Source of the DNA: Halothece sp964463655 | GTDB lineage: Bacteria > Cyanobacteriota > Cyanobacteriia > Cyanobacteriales > Rubidibacteraceae | Reading direction: 5' to 3' | NCBI GenBank assembly: GCA_964463655.1 | Contig: CAYXDG010000014.1 | Coordinates: 1-54,148, forward strand | Length of the DNA: 54,148 bases | The notes under the pieces: model-generated | Told to the model about the DNA's origin: nothing | The model's database searches: none | The model's input: the letters and a program-made list of their open reading frames with translations, nothing else | Shown: positions 25,016 to 33,793 of the stretch, in pieces | Layout: each line of letters starts with the position of its first letter | How positions within the stretch are numbered: position 1 is the first letter of the stretch | Translations under genes and position numbers: made by a program

Positions 25016-26188
25016 ATGTCTTTCTTCCTCCAATCCGCTGAAAATATCTCCTATCGAGAAAACCAACTCCAACAGCGCATTACCGAATTAGAACAAGAGA
25101 ATCAACAATTAAAACAGCAACTAGAAACTAAATCAACAGAGAATGACCAACCCTTTCGTAAGATTTTTAATGCATCCAACGATGCAATTTTAGTCATCGA
25201 TCCCAGTGCTGATCAAATTTTAGAAGCCAATCCCCAAGCTGAAAAACTATTAGGCTATTCCCGCGATGAATTACTCAATTCAGTTTCGGTTTCTAGGATT
25301 CACCCAGAAGAAATGCCTCAACTTATGGCATTTACTCGTAATATTATCGCCGTTGGTCAAGGCTGGACAAATCAATTGAGTTGCTTAACCAAGTCTGGAG
25401 AAAAACGCCCATCGGAAATTTCGGCAACCGTAGTACAGTTTCAAAATCGTCCTTGTATTATTGCCCTCGTGCGGGATATTTCGGAACGACTAAAAGCCGA
25501 AAAAGAAGCGACAGAAGCAACAGAAGCACTCGCAGAATTGGGAGAATTAACCAGTATGATTGTTCACGAAATTCGGAATCCTTTAACGACAGTTTTGATG
25601 GGCTTAGAAGCCCTACAAAAAATTGAATTGCCGCCGCGAGATAATGCTCGTTTAGAATTAGCTTCCCAAGAAGCGCAGCGTCTGCAGTCTCTTTTAGAGG
25701 AAATTCGTTTATATACGAAACCCCAATTGGTTGAAAAAGAAATTATTAATTTGAATCAGTTAGCCCAAGATGTTTTAGAAATCATCTATCATCAATTTTC
25801 GGTAAAACATGACATCCAATTAACCACTCCTGTAGAACCCGTCAAGTTGTTAGGGGATCAATCCAAGCTCAAACAAGTCTTCATTAATTTAATAACCAAT
25901 GCTTGTGAAGCAGTGGAGACACATGAGCCAATTACCTGGAAAATATGGCGGGAACAAGAGACAGTAAAAGTGCAGGTGCATAATTATGGTTCGCCAATTC
26001 CACCAGAAATATTACCCAAGCTAACCAAACCTTTCTTTACTACAAAATCTTCAGGAACAGGATTAGGATTGCCGATTGTTAAACGCATTGTCGAGTCTCA
26101 TCAAGGGAACTTTTCAATTCAATCTTATCAAATGGAGGGAACTACGATTACTCTGTCTTTTCCTGTTGCTTCTGCGGAAAAGAATTAG
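25016..26188 (+). CDS. PAS-domain sensor histidine kinase
   Basis: A soluble kinase of 390 residues. A short coiled coil (about 15-45) rich in Glu and Gln leads to a PAS domain (about 48-165) with FNASNDAILVIDPSADQI. The HisKA H-box is MIVHEIRNPLTTVLMGLEAL, and the HATPase domain has the N-box FINLITNACEAVE and GTGLGLPIVKRI. Start is ATG 25016 (MSFFLQSAENISY); a TTG at 24995 would add seven residues. No membrane segment and no adjacent response regulator, so the partner is unknown. The stop overlaps that of the convergent AhpD-like gene by 4 bp. Confidence 0.88.
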   Translation: MSFFLQSAENISYRENQLQQRITELEQENQQLKQQLETKSTENDQPFRKIFNASNDAILVIDPSADQILEANPQAEKLLGYSRDELLNSVSVSRIHPEEMPQLMAFTRNIIAVGQGWTNQLSCLTKSGEKRPSEISATVVQFQNRPCIIALVRDISERLKAEKEATEATEALAELGELTSMIVHEIRNPLTTVLMGLEALQKIELPPRDNARLELASQEAQRLQSLLEEIRLYTKPQLVEKEIINLNQLAQDVLEIIYHQFSVKHDIQLTTPVEPVKLLGDQSKLKQVFINLITNACEAVETHEPITWKIWREQETVKVQVHNYGSPIPPEILPKLTKPFFTTKSSGTGLGLPIVKRIVESHQGNFSIQSYQMEGTTITLSFPVASAEKN

Positions 26189-26730
26189 CCTTGAACTACT
26201 AAATCAACAATCCCTTGATAACCATAACGAGAGAGGTGATGAGAGGCTTGGCGCACCGCTTGGGAATTACTATCAATGCCTAAGCCTTCCACCCAGCGAT
26301 TCATTAAATTAAAGAAAGCACAAACTAAATTGGCATGAACGACTGCTGTTTCATCCCATCCCATAGAGAGAATGGCATCAATATCGGTTTGCTTAACTTC
26401 ATGAGGCGCTAAGGTTAGGTTTTTAATGTAATGAAAGACTGGCTTCATGTTTGCTTCAATACTTGCGGTTTCAATATCATTGACCAGTTCTTCTACTAAT
26501 CCTTCTGGCTGCCCTAACTGAGTTGCTACCTCGGTGTGAGAGTCCCGACAATATTCACATCCATTCAGAGCAGAAACAAAAGCAGCCATTAATTCTCGTT
26601 GGGCAGGGGTAAAGGAAGATTCTTCGCGCATTAAAACCTGTGCAAATTGATGGATATGTTGTGATAATTTCGGATAAGTTTGGAAGATTTCCATTAAACT
26701 GGTATTGGGATATGAAGGTAAAAATGTCAT
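26185..26730 (-). CDS. AhpD/CMD-fold peroxidase-related protein
   Basis: A 181-residue carboxymuconolactone-decarboxylase-fold protein of the peroxidase-related group. The redox site is Cys58-x2-Cys61 with His65 (GCEYCRDSHTEVA), the arrangement used by AhpD for peroxide or alkylhydroperoxide reduction. All-helical and soluble. The reductant and substrate are unknown. It overlaps the end of the kinase gene by 4 bp, tail to tail, and its upstream spacer separates it from the second TauE/SafE gene. Confidence 0.88.
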   Translation of the reverse strand: MTFLPSYPNTSLMEIFQTYPKLSQHIHQFAQVLMREESSFTPAQRELMAAFVSALNGCEYCRDSHTEVATQLGQPEGLVEELVNDIETASIEANMKPVFHYIKNLTLAPHEVKQTDIDAILSMGWDETAVVHANLVCAFFNLMNRWVEGLGIDSNSQAVRQASHHLSRYGYQGIVDLVVQG

Positions 26731-26903
26731 TGGTTATTAGCGTATTTTTATATTTTCTTCTCTTATTAGACTAAAATTTAAAGATTAGTATTTGCTGAAT
26801 TGAAACTGAATTCTAACTAAGTTTGATGTTTATCAGGAAAAATTAATCCTAACTCGCTAGAGTTGATGACAGTCAAGGAAAACCAAAATAATTGAGTTGA
26901 AAT

Positions 26904-27788
26904 ATGAGTTTTGAGTATTGGTACACTTTTCCGATTTCGATTGTGATTGCAACGATTGCCATGGCTTCTGGTGTGGAAGGGGCAACCTTTTTTACGCCTT
27001 TATTTATTCTCGGCTTAAAACTACCAACCGAAGTGGCAATTGGCACGGGATTAATTACGGAAGTCTTTGGGTTTAGCAGTGGTTTATTTGCCTATATTAA
27101 AAAAGGATTAATTGATTACAATTTGGGTAGGATGTTGTTAATGGTCAGTATTCCCAGTGCTTTGTTTGGAACGTGGGTGGCGGGTTTTATCCCCTCTGAT
27201 ATTTTGAAAACAATTTTAAGTGTGGGTTTATTGGTCATTGCAAGCAGTTTTCTGCGATCGCCGGAAGAAGAAACCATTGAACTTCTAGATCAAAAGAATG
27301 CTCAATTTGAAAGCAAAACCCCACAAACTTGTATTACAGCCAATACTGGAGAAACTTTTTGCTACCGCATTAGCAACCGCACTGAAGGGCGATTACTGAC
27401 AACAATTGGCGGATTATTTATTGGGATGGTTTCCACTGGTTTAGGGGAAATGAATGGCTTTTTTCTGATTCAACGGTGTCGTGTTCCCAGTAAAGTTGCT
27501 GTTGCCACCAGCGTTTTTATTGTTGCAATTACTGCTCTCATTGCTTCCATTGGTCACGTGGTTCAATTTGCCCAAGCTGGCGGAGAAACATTAGATACGG
27601 TTTTAAGTCTGATAATTTTTACCGCACCGGGGGTTTTAATTGGCGCACAATTCGGTTCAATATTAGCTAATCGCCTTTCTCAAAATGTATTAGAGCGCAG
27701 CATGGGAGTCCTTTTTATTTTAGTTGGAATTCTCATCTTTGGTGAATTGATTCTTCGCAATCGTGAAGCAATGATGAGTTTAATCTGA
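26904..27788 (+). CDS. TauE/SafE family permease (second copy)
   Basis: A 294-residue membrane protein with about eight segments and a polar central loop of about 45 residues (from 125) containing two Cys. It belongs to the sulfite-exporter TauE/SafE family but is remote from the first copy at 355: its N-terminal motif is MASGVEGATFFTPLFILG and the second half begins GGLFIGMVSTGLGEMNGFF. The replacement of the usual GIGGG by GVEGA/GLGEM suggests a different substrate group. Substrate unknown. A repeat cluster follows the gene. Confidence 0.83.
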   Translation: MSFEYWYTFPISIVIATIAMASGVEGATFFTPLFILGLKLPTEVAIGTGLITEVFGFSSGLFAYIKKGLIDYNLGRMLLMVSIPSALFGTWVAGFIPSDILKTILSVGLLVIASSFLRSPEEETIELLDQKNAQFESKTPQTCITANTGETFCYRISNRTEGRLLTTIGGLFIGMVSTGLGEMNGFFLIQRCRVPSKVAVATSVFIVAITALIASIGHVVQFAQAGGETLDTVLSLIIFTAPGVLIGAQFGSILANRLSQNVLERSMGVLFILVGILIFGELILRNREAMMSLI

Positions 27789-27849
27789 GATGAAACCTGA
27801 TTGTATAGTATAGCGCTACAAAATCAGGTTAGGAGGTTCTTAAAAAGAC

Positions 27850-27986
27850 TAGCGACCGAGACGGTCGCACTCCCACCGTTCGGGAAATGTCCTAATATAG
27901 CACTACAGGTTTTGTTTGGGACATTCTGGAGAATAGTAGCGACCGAGACGGTCGCACTCCCACCGTTCGGGAAATGTCCTAATATA
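27850..27986. repeat. Two identical 50-bp repeats with internal hairpin
   Basis: Bases 27850-27899 and 27937-27986 are identical and 87 bp apart start to start. Each begins with the palindrome GCGACCG AGA CGGTCGC. The interval also contains a degenerate TATAGCRCTAC motif recurring before, between and after the copies, so the unit is a roughly 87-bp imperfect tandem repeat. There are only two copies and the spacer is not CRISPR-like. Confidence 0.88.
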
Positions 27987-28008
27987 AGCACGTAGCACTA
28001 TATGTGTA

Positions 28009-28025
28009 GGGAGCGAAACGCTCCC
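28009..28025. repeat. Perfect 7-bp palindrome GGGAGCG-AAA-CGCTCCC
   Basis: A short hairpin with an AAA loop, 22 bp after the second 50-bp repeat. It shares its form, a GC-rich 7-bp stem with a three-base purine loop, with GCGACCG-AGA-CGGTCGC in the repeats and GGTGGGC-AAA-GCCCACC at 21667. These look like one class of small dispersed palindromes. Confidence 0.7.
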
Positions 28026-28223
28026 ACTATTCTCCCATAGAAAAACCAGAGCATTTTGAGTACGGCGTTGAGGCTTCGGCTTCGCTCAAAAAGTAACCCC
28101 ACAGTGGATAGTTATGGCGCTTCGCGCTTGGGTGTTTACAGATCAATAACTAATCCGACACGCAAAAACGATCAGGGAAAAGAACTTGTTAAACTTTCAT
28201 TAGTTTAGAGGAAAAAATTGATC

Positions 28224-28583
28224 ATGCCACGCCATCACGATTTTACTCAACTCGCGTTTTACTTAATTCCGATTGTGGGAACGATTCCAGCAGCATGGAC
28301 GCTTTATCGGGGCCAAGGGAGTCCTCAACAGCGATCGGTGAGTCGTTTGTCGATTATGCTTGCTTTATCTTGGCTAATCGCTTATAGTCTCCTTGGTATC
28401 AGTGGTAACATGACAGCATCCCCTGTTTGGTCACTGCGATTGCTTTATCTCGATGGTTTGATCACATCAGGTTATTTTGTTAGTTGTCTGGTTTTACTGA
28501 TTCGTCTGGGACGAGGAGCGACCCCAAAACTGCTAGGACTCAGCACCTTGGCTAACTATTTGTTTCGGTCTCGTTCCGTCTAA
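28224..28583 (+). CDS. Hypothetical small membrane protein
   Basis: A 119-residue protein I do not recognise. It has about three hydrophobic segments (about 11-28, 44-61 and 75-96), a basic loop (YRGQGSPQQRSVSRL) and a basic C-terminus ending RSRSV. GAGG precedes by 12 bases; a TTG at 28218 with better spacing would add two residues. It stands between the repeat cluster and the LCP gene. The coherent topology and ribosome site support a real gene. Confidence 0.6.
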   Translation: MPRHHDFTQLAFYLIPIVGTIPAAWTLYRGQGSPQQRSVSRLSIMLALSWLIAYSLLGISGNMTASPVWSLRLLYLDGLITSGYFVSCLVLLIRLGRGATPKLLGLSTLANYLFRSRSV

Positions 28584-28683
28584 ATCTTGGAAAAATTGTC
28601 AGCCAATTGTCGTTTTTTGCCAAATTTACTCGTAAAATAAATTGAGCGATTATCAGATTAAGTGAGGGAGTGTGAGGAAACCC

Positions 28684-30099
28684 GTGCAAGTTCAGAGAAG
28701 CCAACCATCTTATCCAAAATCGAAAAAAGCCCCAATTTCAAAAAAGAAGCGATCGCCCTCCCCCAATTGGTTTTTAATTGGTTTAGGCTTGTCTGGTGTC
28801 GCGATGCTTTCCGCAACAGCAGGCGCTTTATTGGCGGTGGCTTTGTCTTCAAAACCTTTACAAGTCACCCCAAATACCCATGAACAAGATGCTGCGTTTA
28901 ATGAGGAAGATACGATTTCTCGGCAAACTCCCCTGCAACTCCCTCGATTGACACGCCCAGTGAATATTTTAGTTTTAGGAACAAAGGTCTTAAGCTCAGA
29001 TTTAGGACAATCTCCAGAAAAGGTTGGGGGGTATCATGCGCGGATCAATTCCTTTAAGGGGTTAACCGATACGATGTTGTTAATGCGCTTTAATCCCAAC
29101 ACCAATGACCTCTCTATCCTTTCTATTCCTAGGGATACTCCTGTTTATTTACCAGGTTACGGACGCATTAAAATCAATACAGCCAATCAACGGGGAGGAA
29201 CAGCACTCAGTGCGAAAGCGGTTAGTAATCTTTTAGAAGATGTGACTATTGACCGCTATGTGCGGGTGAATGTGCAAGGGGTAGAAAAGTTAATTGATGC
29301 TTTGGGGGGCGTGAGATTTTATGTTCCCAAAGATATGAAATACAAGGATGAGAGTCAACATCTTTATATTGATATTAAAAAAGGATGGCAACAATTAGAT
29401 GGGGAAACAGCCGTTAATTTTATGTTGTTTCGTCATGATGAATATGGCGATATTGGGCGTGTTCAACGTCAACAACTTCTGATGCGAGCATTGATTGAAC
29501 AGGCTTTAAATCCTGCCAAGTTAGCGAAAATTCCGAGTATTTTTTCAGTGGTTCAAGCCAATGTTGATACGAATTTAAGTGTAGAAGAGTTGTTAGCTTT
29601 GGCTGGGTTTACAGCGAATCGAGATCGGCAAAATATAGAAATGTTAATGCTTCCAGGTCGGTTTGGGGACATTGAAAATGAACAACAAGACCGAATGATT
29701 AGTTATTGGCTTCCTAATGAGCGCGAGATCGATCGCATAATGGCGCGGAATTTTGATGTGGGTCGAGCCTCTGGTTCTGATCGCGGTGTTTCTCCTTACA
29801 TTCGCATTGCTATTCAAGATAGCACAGGAAATGATCTGGCAGTGCGATCGCTGAGTCAAGCGTTAACAGCAGCAGGATATCGCAATGTTTATGTGTCCTC
29901 TGACTGGGAAGAACCGTTAACCAGCACTCGGATCATTGCTCAAAATGGAGACGTTGAAAGCGCGGAAGCAGTTGCGGAAGTGCTTGGAGTGGGGGAAGTG
30001 CTGGTGGAAAGTACGGGTGCGCTAGACTCGGTGGTCAGTATTCAGTTAGGACAAGATTGGGTGGCGCGATCGCGATCATTTGAAGAGTCAGGGGAGTAA
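28684..30099 (+). CDS. LytR/CpsA/Psr (LCP) family protein
   Basis: About 471 residues. A basic cytoplasmic N-terminus, one membrane anchor (about residues 28-50), then the extracytoplasmic LCP domain with NILVLGT, GLTDTMLLMRFNP, LSIPRDTPVYLPGYGRIKIN and FRHDEYGDIGRVQRQQ, whose Arg and Asp residues bind polyprenyl-pyrophosphate glycans. A LytR C-terminal domain (about 380-455) follows. LCP enzymes attach glycans to peptidoglycan or other carriers. I chose GTG 28684, six bases after GAGG; GTG 28672 is possible but has poorer spacing. Confidence 0.88.
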   Translation: MQVQRSQPSYPKSKKAPISKKKRSPSPNWFLIGLGLSGVAMLSATAGALLAVALSSKPLQVTPNTHEQDAAFNEEDTISRQTPLQLPRLTRPVNILVLGTKVLSSDLGQSPEKVGGYHARINSFKGLTDTMLLMRFNPNTNDLSILSIPRDTPVYLPGYGRIKINTANQRGGTALSAKAVSNLLEDVTIDRYVRVNVQGVEKLIDALGGVRFYVPKDMKYKDESQHLYIDIKKGWQQLDGETAVNFMLFRHDEYGDIGRVQRQQLLMRALIEQALNPAKLAKIPSIFSVVQANVDTNLSVEELLALAGFTANRDRQNIEMLMLPGRFGDIENEQQDRMISYWLPNEREIDRIMARNFDVGRASGSDRGVSPYIRIAIQDSTGNDLAVRSLSQALTAAGYRNVYVSSDWEEPLTSTRIIAQNGDVESAEAVAEVLGVGEVLVESTGALDSVVSIQLGQDWVARSRSFEESGE

Positions 30100-30133
30100 C
30101 TGGGTCGTGCTTGATCAAAAATCACAATATCCT

Positions 30134-30844
30134 TTACCACTTACGACTATACCGAGGACGAGACTGACGAGAAGATCGACTTTTTTTCCGTGTACTTTTA
30201 CTCCGTAACTCCTCAGAAACTTCCACAAAAATATCTCGTCTCAGCACTGGATAACTACTCACCCAAAGATCAAGTTGAGGAAAATAAACATCGCTAATTT
30301 TGCTAATTCGAGCTAAATCAGGGTCTTTTGAAAAGACTAATAATTCTGCAATTTGACCCTCTTTAATATTACGATGAAGACGACGCAAGGGTGCTTGAAT
30401 TTGGATTTCAAAGCCTGTTTTATCTCCCATTCTAACATTAATCCGTCGTTCGCGGTTTTCGATGATCACTAATTCTCCCTGTTCATCAACGGTTTCTTCA
30501 GTTGTCACTAACTCTTCGCTAACAAATACTTCTAAAACTCGTCCGCGCCAGAAACCACCATAGGGAAAACGGCGATAAGTTAGATTACGCCGCGTCGCCC
30601 AATAAACAGGAGACCATAACCAGTATAAACCCCCGATCGCGCAAAATAGAGAAATACTCGCCCCAGCACTGTTCGTGATTTCTCCTAGTAACCAGATAAT
30701 CACAACACTGACAAAGGAAATCAGAAGTTTTCGGACGAAATCTGGCCATTCGCCAGCATAATGGCGATACTGCTCAATTGTGGCAGTAAAAGGGACTAAT
30801 TGGTCGAATTTTTCCCGCGTAATTGGAACTAACATAACATTCAT
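30134..30844 (-). CDS. Conserved cyanobacterial membrane protein
   Basis: A 236-residue protein with two hydrophobic segments (about 40-57 and 63-82), then a soluble beta-rich domain with ERRINVRMGDKTGFEIQIQ, and a very basic C-terminal tail of about 25 residues full of Arg, Lys and Ser. Homologues in cyanobacteria sit beside the shikimate kinase gene and are often labelled phosphate ABC transporter permease, which the sequence does not support. Function unknown. It lies 16 bp after aroK on the same strand, probably in one operon. Confidence 0.7.
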   Translation of the reverse strand: MNVMLVPITREKFDQLVPFTATIEQYRHYAGEWPDFVRKLLISFVSVVIIWLLGEITNSAGASISLFCAIGGLYWLWSPVYWATRRNLTYRRFPYGGFWRGRVLEVFVSEELVTTEETVDEQGELVIIENRERRINVRMGDKTGFEIQIQAPLRRLHRNIKEGQIAELLVFSKDPDLARISKISDVYFPQLDLWVSSYPVLRRDIFVEVSEELRSKSTRKKSRSSRQSRPRYSRKW

Positions 30845-30860
30845 CATTATTGATTATTGG

Positions 30861-31442
30861 TTATTGATTATTCATCGGTAACTGGTCACTGTCAATTGAT
30901 TTTTCTTTAATAACATAAGGAATTTTATCTAAAATTACAGTAGCAATTTCATGAGGAGATTGTTTCGGTTCAATCTCAATTTGTAAATCAGCTTGAGCAT
31001 AACGAGAGCGACGTTTCCACCATAAAGTTTCTAAAGTTTGTCGGGGATTTTCGGTTTGTAATAAAGGACGACTTTGATCATTAGCCAGTCGGGTCATAAT
31101 TAAATCAACGTTCGCATCTAGCCAAACCACTAATCCTTGTTGTAAAAAACTCCAATTCTGATTCTTCAAAATCAGACCCCCCCCTGTAGCAATGACACTG
31201 CGCGTACAAGTTGAGACTTCTTGTAACACTTTGGTTTCTAAATCTCGAAAATAATCTTCGCCAGCGTTAGCAAAAATTTCAGCAATGGTTTCTCCTTGGA
31301 CTTTTGTAATTAAATCATCCGTATCAAAAAAGCGATAATTCATTTGTTGAGCGATCGCATAACCAACAGATGTTTTTCCAACTCCCATCATCCCAATGAG
31401 ATAAAGATTTAAACCTTGTAATAAATCAGCGTTCGTTGTCAT
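30861..31442 (-). CDS. aroK: Shikimate kinase
   Basis: A 193-residue shikimate kinase that phosphorylates shikimate at O3 in the chorismate pathway. Walker A GMMGVGKTS (17-25), shikimate-binding DTDDLI, the catalytic region RDLETKVLQEV and ATGGGLILKN, and the lid SRPLLQTENPRQ are present. Its start overlaps the end of the upstream membrane-protein gene by 17 bp, so translation is probably coupled. It is followed by the conserved membrane protein at 30134. Confidence 0.95.
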   Translation of the reverse strand: MTTNADLLQGLNLYLIGMMGVGKTSVGYAIAQQMNYRFFDTDDLITKVQGETIAEIFANAGEDYFRDLETKVLQEVSTCTRSVIATGGGLILKNQNWSFLQQGLVVWLDANVDLIMTRLANDQSRPLLQTENPRQTLETLWWKRRSRYAQADLQIEIEPKQSPHEIATVILDKIPYVIKEKSIDSDQLPMNNQ

Positions 31443-32211
31443 CTTTTTCGTTGTCCTCTTGTGGTAAATTCCAAAGTGGGGGACGAATTACCCGATAGTT
31501 TGCTTCATAAATGGGAGGAGATTTTCTCTCTTCCTCTTCATTATCCTCTTCTTGGTTATAGGTATCATCCTGCGTTTCTTCTGATTGTATTCGATATTCA
31601 GTCGCTCTTTTCACCCGATCGCGCTGATAGTAGTTCGATTGTGGGTTAGGATCACCTCGATAGCGATAATAAGAGGTTGACTCTCTTCTTGGGGGGGTTT
31701 CCTCTTCTTCTTCGTAGAAATTAGACGCTCTTCTTTGAGCAAAAGGATCGCGCTTGGGAGGTTGTTCAATATCCCAATCGTCATCGATTTGATTCCAATC
31801 TTCCCGTTGGGGAGGAGATTCCCAGTCTTCCTCTTCTCGGGCGCTAGAATCAGGAGGAGGTTCTGAAGTTTCAGATTGAGCCCTTTTTTGCTGATTTGGA
31901 GAATTTTGTTCAGTAAAACGCTCGTTTCTGTCTGCTTCCGTCTCTGGAAACTCCCTCTCCTCCTCTTCTTGATCCCATTCCCGAGGTCGCCTCTTTTTGC
32001 GGACATCAAGTCCAAGAAGAAATTGTAGGATAATACTGGTGAGGAAACCCAGAATTGCGCTGAGAATTAGCCAGGCAGAGATGGGAAGGGCGATCGTTTC
32101 ACTGCCAAAAATCACTAACGCAAGCGCAGGAGAGAGATTTTGGAGGAAGAAAACCAGCGCCGCGATCGCTGTGATTCCGAAAATAATGAGTTGAATCGTT
32201 GCTTTTGTCAT
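31426..32211 (-). CDS. Membrane protein with long acidic low-complexity tail
   Basis: A 261-residue protein. Two N-terminal hydrophobic segments (about 5-25 and 40-64) resemble LapA-like (DUF1049) small membrane proteins. The remaining 190 residues are disordered, rich in Glu, Asp, Arg, Pro and Gln, ending with a short hydrophobic motif RVIRPPLWNLPQE. Function unknown. ATG 32211 is chosen over a TTG one codon upstream. It heads the presumed operon with aroK, with which it overlaps by 17 bp. The repetitive acidic region is likely to vary fast. Confidence 0.72.
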   Translation of the reverse strand: MTKATIQLIIFGITAIAALVFFLQNLSPALALVIFGSETIALPISAWLILSAILGFLTSIILQFLLGLDVRKKRRPREWDQEEEEREFPETEADRNERFTEQNSPNQQKRAQSETSEPPPDSSAREEEDWESPPQREDWNQIDDDWDIEQPPKRDPFAQRRASNFYEEEEETPPRRESTSYYRYRGDPNPQSNYYQRDRVKRATEYRIQSEETQDDTYNQEEDNEEEERKSPPIYEANYRVIRPPLWNLPQEDNEKDDNER

Positions 32212-32341
32212 CAAACTTTCTCAAATAGTAAACAATTGATCATTCAGATTGGAGGGTGAATTAAATTAGTCTTTTTGCTAGCAATTTTTTCAAAAGGATG
32301 TCAAACTATAAATAATCTTTGATTGGCTTGCAGTTAAAAAC

Positions 32342-32893
32342 ATGGTTTATCCCTCAGTGAAACTGCCAAAATTTTCTCCTCTTCTGACGTTGTTTCCAGA
32401 ACCGATCGCGCCCTTACAAGTTTACTTATGTCAGCCAACTCCTTTTGTGCAAGATAACCTAGAAAAAATGTTACCTGATTGGAGTCTTCCCACTGCTTGG
32501 GTGATTATTTTCCTGCAAAAAGCACAGTTCTCCTTATCCACTCGCTCAAACATTGTAGAGCAAGAAAAACAAAGGTTGCGAGAACGGTTTATGCGTTTCG
32601 GGTTTGAAGTGGCTTTTACCCTAAAAGAACAAGGGAATCTCGCAGATTTAATCGATCCACGTAGCGGACAACCCATCTTATCTCATCCTGGAATACTCTC
32701 TCATGATGATGTCAAGGTGGTGTCGGCGTTGCTTGGTTTTAAAACTTCCTCTGGTCCGTGTCGTTGTCTTTATCATCCTCAGTGGGATGATGCGGTTTAT
32801 CCCAGTGTGATGTTATCTTCTGCTGACCCGAAAACAATTAAAACTGTCTTGGAAACGGTAACGTCTCGTTTTCATTGGCAAGTTGAACCCTGA
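32342..32893 (+). CDS. MMADHC-like (methylmalonic aciduria and homocystinuria type D) protein
   Basis: A 183-residue soluble protein resembling cyanobacterial proteins annotated as homologues of human MMADHC, a cobalamin-trafficking adaptor. Supporting segments are QEKQRLRERFMRFGFEVAF, LADLIDPRSGQPILSHPG, and VYPSVMLSSADP. The human protein passes B12 from MMACHC to its target enzymes; no bacterial role is established. It stands alone, convergent with the coiled-coil gene, whose stop is 4 bp away. Alternative: an uncharacterised family sharing only the fold. Confidence 0.7.
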   Translation: MVYPSVKLPKFSPLLTLFPEPIAPLQVYLCQPTPFVQDNLEKMLPDWSLPTAWVIIFLQKAQFSLSTRSNIVEQEKQRLRERFMRFGFEVAFTLKEQGNLADLIDPRSGQPILSHPGILSHDDVKVVSALLGFKTSSGPCRCLYHPQWDDAVYPSVMLSSADPKTIKTVLETVTSRFHWQVEP

Positions 32894-32897
32894 TTTC

Positions 32898-33793
32898 TTA
32901 GAGAATGTAAGCTGAGATTGTATTGGCTATTAATGCTAAGGCGATCATGATCACTGCTCCTCCGATCCACTTGAGCCAGCCTAACACATCCTTAATTTCT
33001 TCAAAGCCTATTTCTAGATTCCCCAGTCGCTCCTCAACGCGATCGAGTCTCGTTTTGATCTCATTAAGGTCAGCTTGCTGTTGCTGATCGCTAATTTGAA
33101 GTTCCTTAGTAACAGATTGCTGTTGATTGAGGGTGGTTTTAATCTCATTGATGTCAGCTTGTTTCTGGATATCATTGGTTTTGAGTTGATTAAGATCAGC
33201 TTGCTGTTGCTCAAATTTTTCGTCAAGACGATCGAATCGAGTCTCAAAGCGATCGAACTTGCTTTCAAGTTGCCCGAATCTGGCTTCAAAGTGATCAAAT
33301 CTGGCTTCAAGCTGATTAAATCCTGCTTCAAGCTGATCAAATCTGGCTTCAAGCTGATTAAATCCTGCTTCAAGCTGATCAAGTCTTGNNNNNNNNNNNN
33401 NNNNNNNNNNNNNNNNNNNNNNNNNNNNNNNNNNNNNNNNNNNNNNNNNNNNNNNNNNNNNNNNNNNNNNNNNNNNNNNNNNNNNNNNTGATCAAATCTG
33501 GCTTCAAGCTGATTAAATCCTGCTTCAAGCTGATCAAGTCTTGTTTTGATCTCATTGACATCCGTCTCAATCTGACTGAATCGGGTTTTAAGGTCATTAA
33601 CTTCTACTTCTAGTCGATCGAACTTCGTTTCAAAGCGATCGAATCTTCCTTCAAAGCGGTTCAGACGCTGGTTAACGATCTCAACTTGTTCATCGAGTTG
33701 ATCGAAGCGCTCCTCTAGCCTTCCTACTGCTTTAGAATTATTTGCTAACTGCTCAATGAGAGCGTTTTCCCATTTCCAAGCTGATTGTGTCAT
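32898..33793 (-). CDS. Heptad-repeat coiled-coil protein with C-terminal membrane anchor (split by artefactual gap)
   Basis: Read from ATG 33793 (MTQSAWKWENALIEQLANN), the protein is almost entirely coiled coil built from seven-residue units such as RLNRFEG, RFDQLEA and GFNQLEA, then a C-terminal membrane helix WIGGAVIMIALALIANTIS ending at a TAA at 32898. As given, 100 N plus a duplicated 55-bp contig end shift the frame. Removing those 155 bases leaves 741 bp, exactly 247 codons, with both halves in one frame: 246 residues. The architecture resembles tail-anchored DUF1640 or XhlA-like proteins; function unknown. True repeat number is uncertain because assembly collapsed the repeats. Confidence 0.75.
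33290..33543 (-). repeat. 42-bp coding tandem repeats around an N gap
   Basis: A 42-bp unit coding for two heptads (QLEAGFN QLEARFD) is repeated head to tail on both sides of the 100-N gap at 33389-33488. Bases 33334-33388 are identical to 33489-33543 (55 bp). The gap is therefore an unmerged overlap in a tandem repeat, and the copy number shown should not be trusted. Confidence 0.88.

Larger units (their letters stand above)
27789..28217. other. 429-bp repeat-rich spacer
   Basis: No gene. It holds two exact 50-bp direct repeats (27850-27899, 27937-27986), several short perfect palindromes, and the motifs GCTTCGGCTTCGC and GCGCTTCGCGC around 28070-28130. This is an intergenic repeat island. 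The short frame at 27801-27995 simply translates the repeats. Confidence 0.75.

Noticed and set aside
24856..25041. 61-residue open frame upstream of the PAS kinase
   Set aside because: It has no ribosome site, overlaps the kinase start and shows no recognisable features.
27850..27986. CRISPR-like pair of 50-bp repeats
   Set aside because: There are only two copies, the unit has internal palindromes and related flanking sequence, and no cas genes are present; an intergenic repeat fits better.
27801..27995. 64-residue open frame in the repeat spacer
   Set aside because: It is simply a translation of the two repeats, giving a duplicated peptide.
33290..33543. Tandem array that could be a satellite or CRISPR
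   Set aside because: The unit is 42 bp without spacers and is in frame as coiled-coil heptads.
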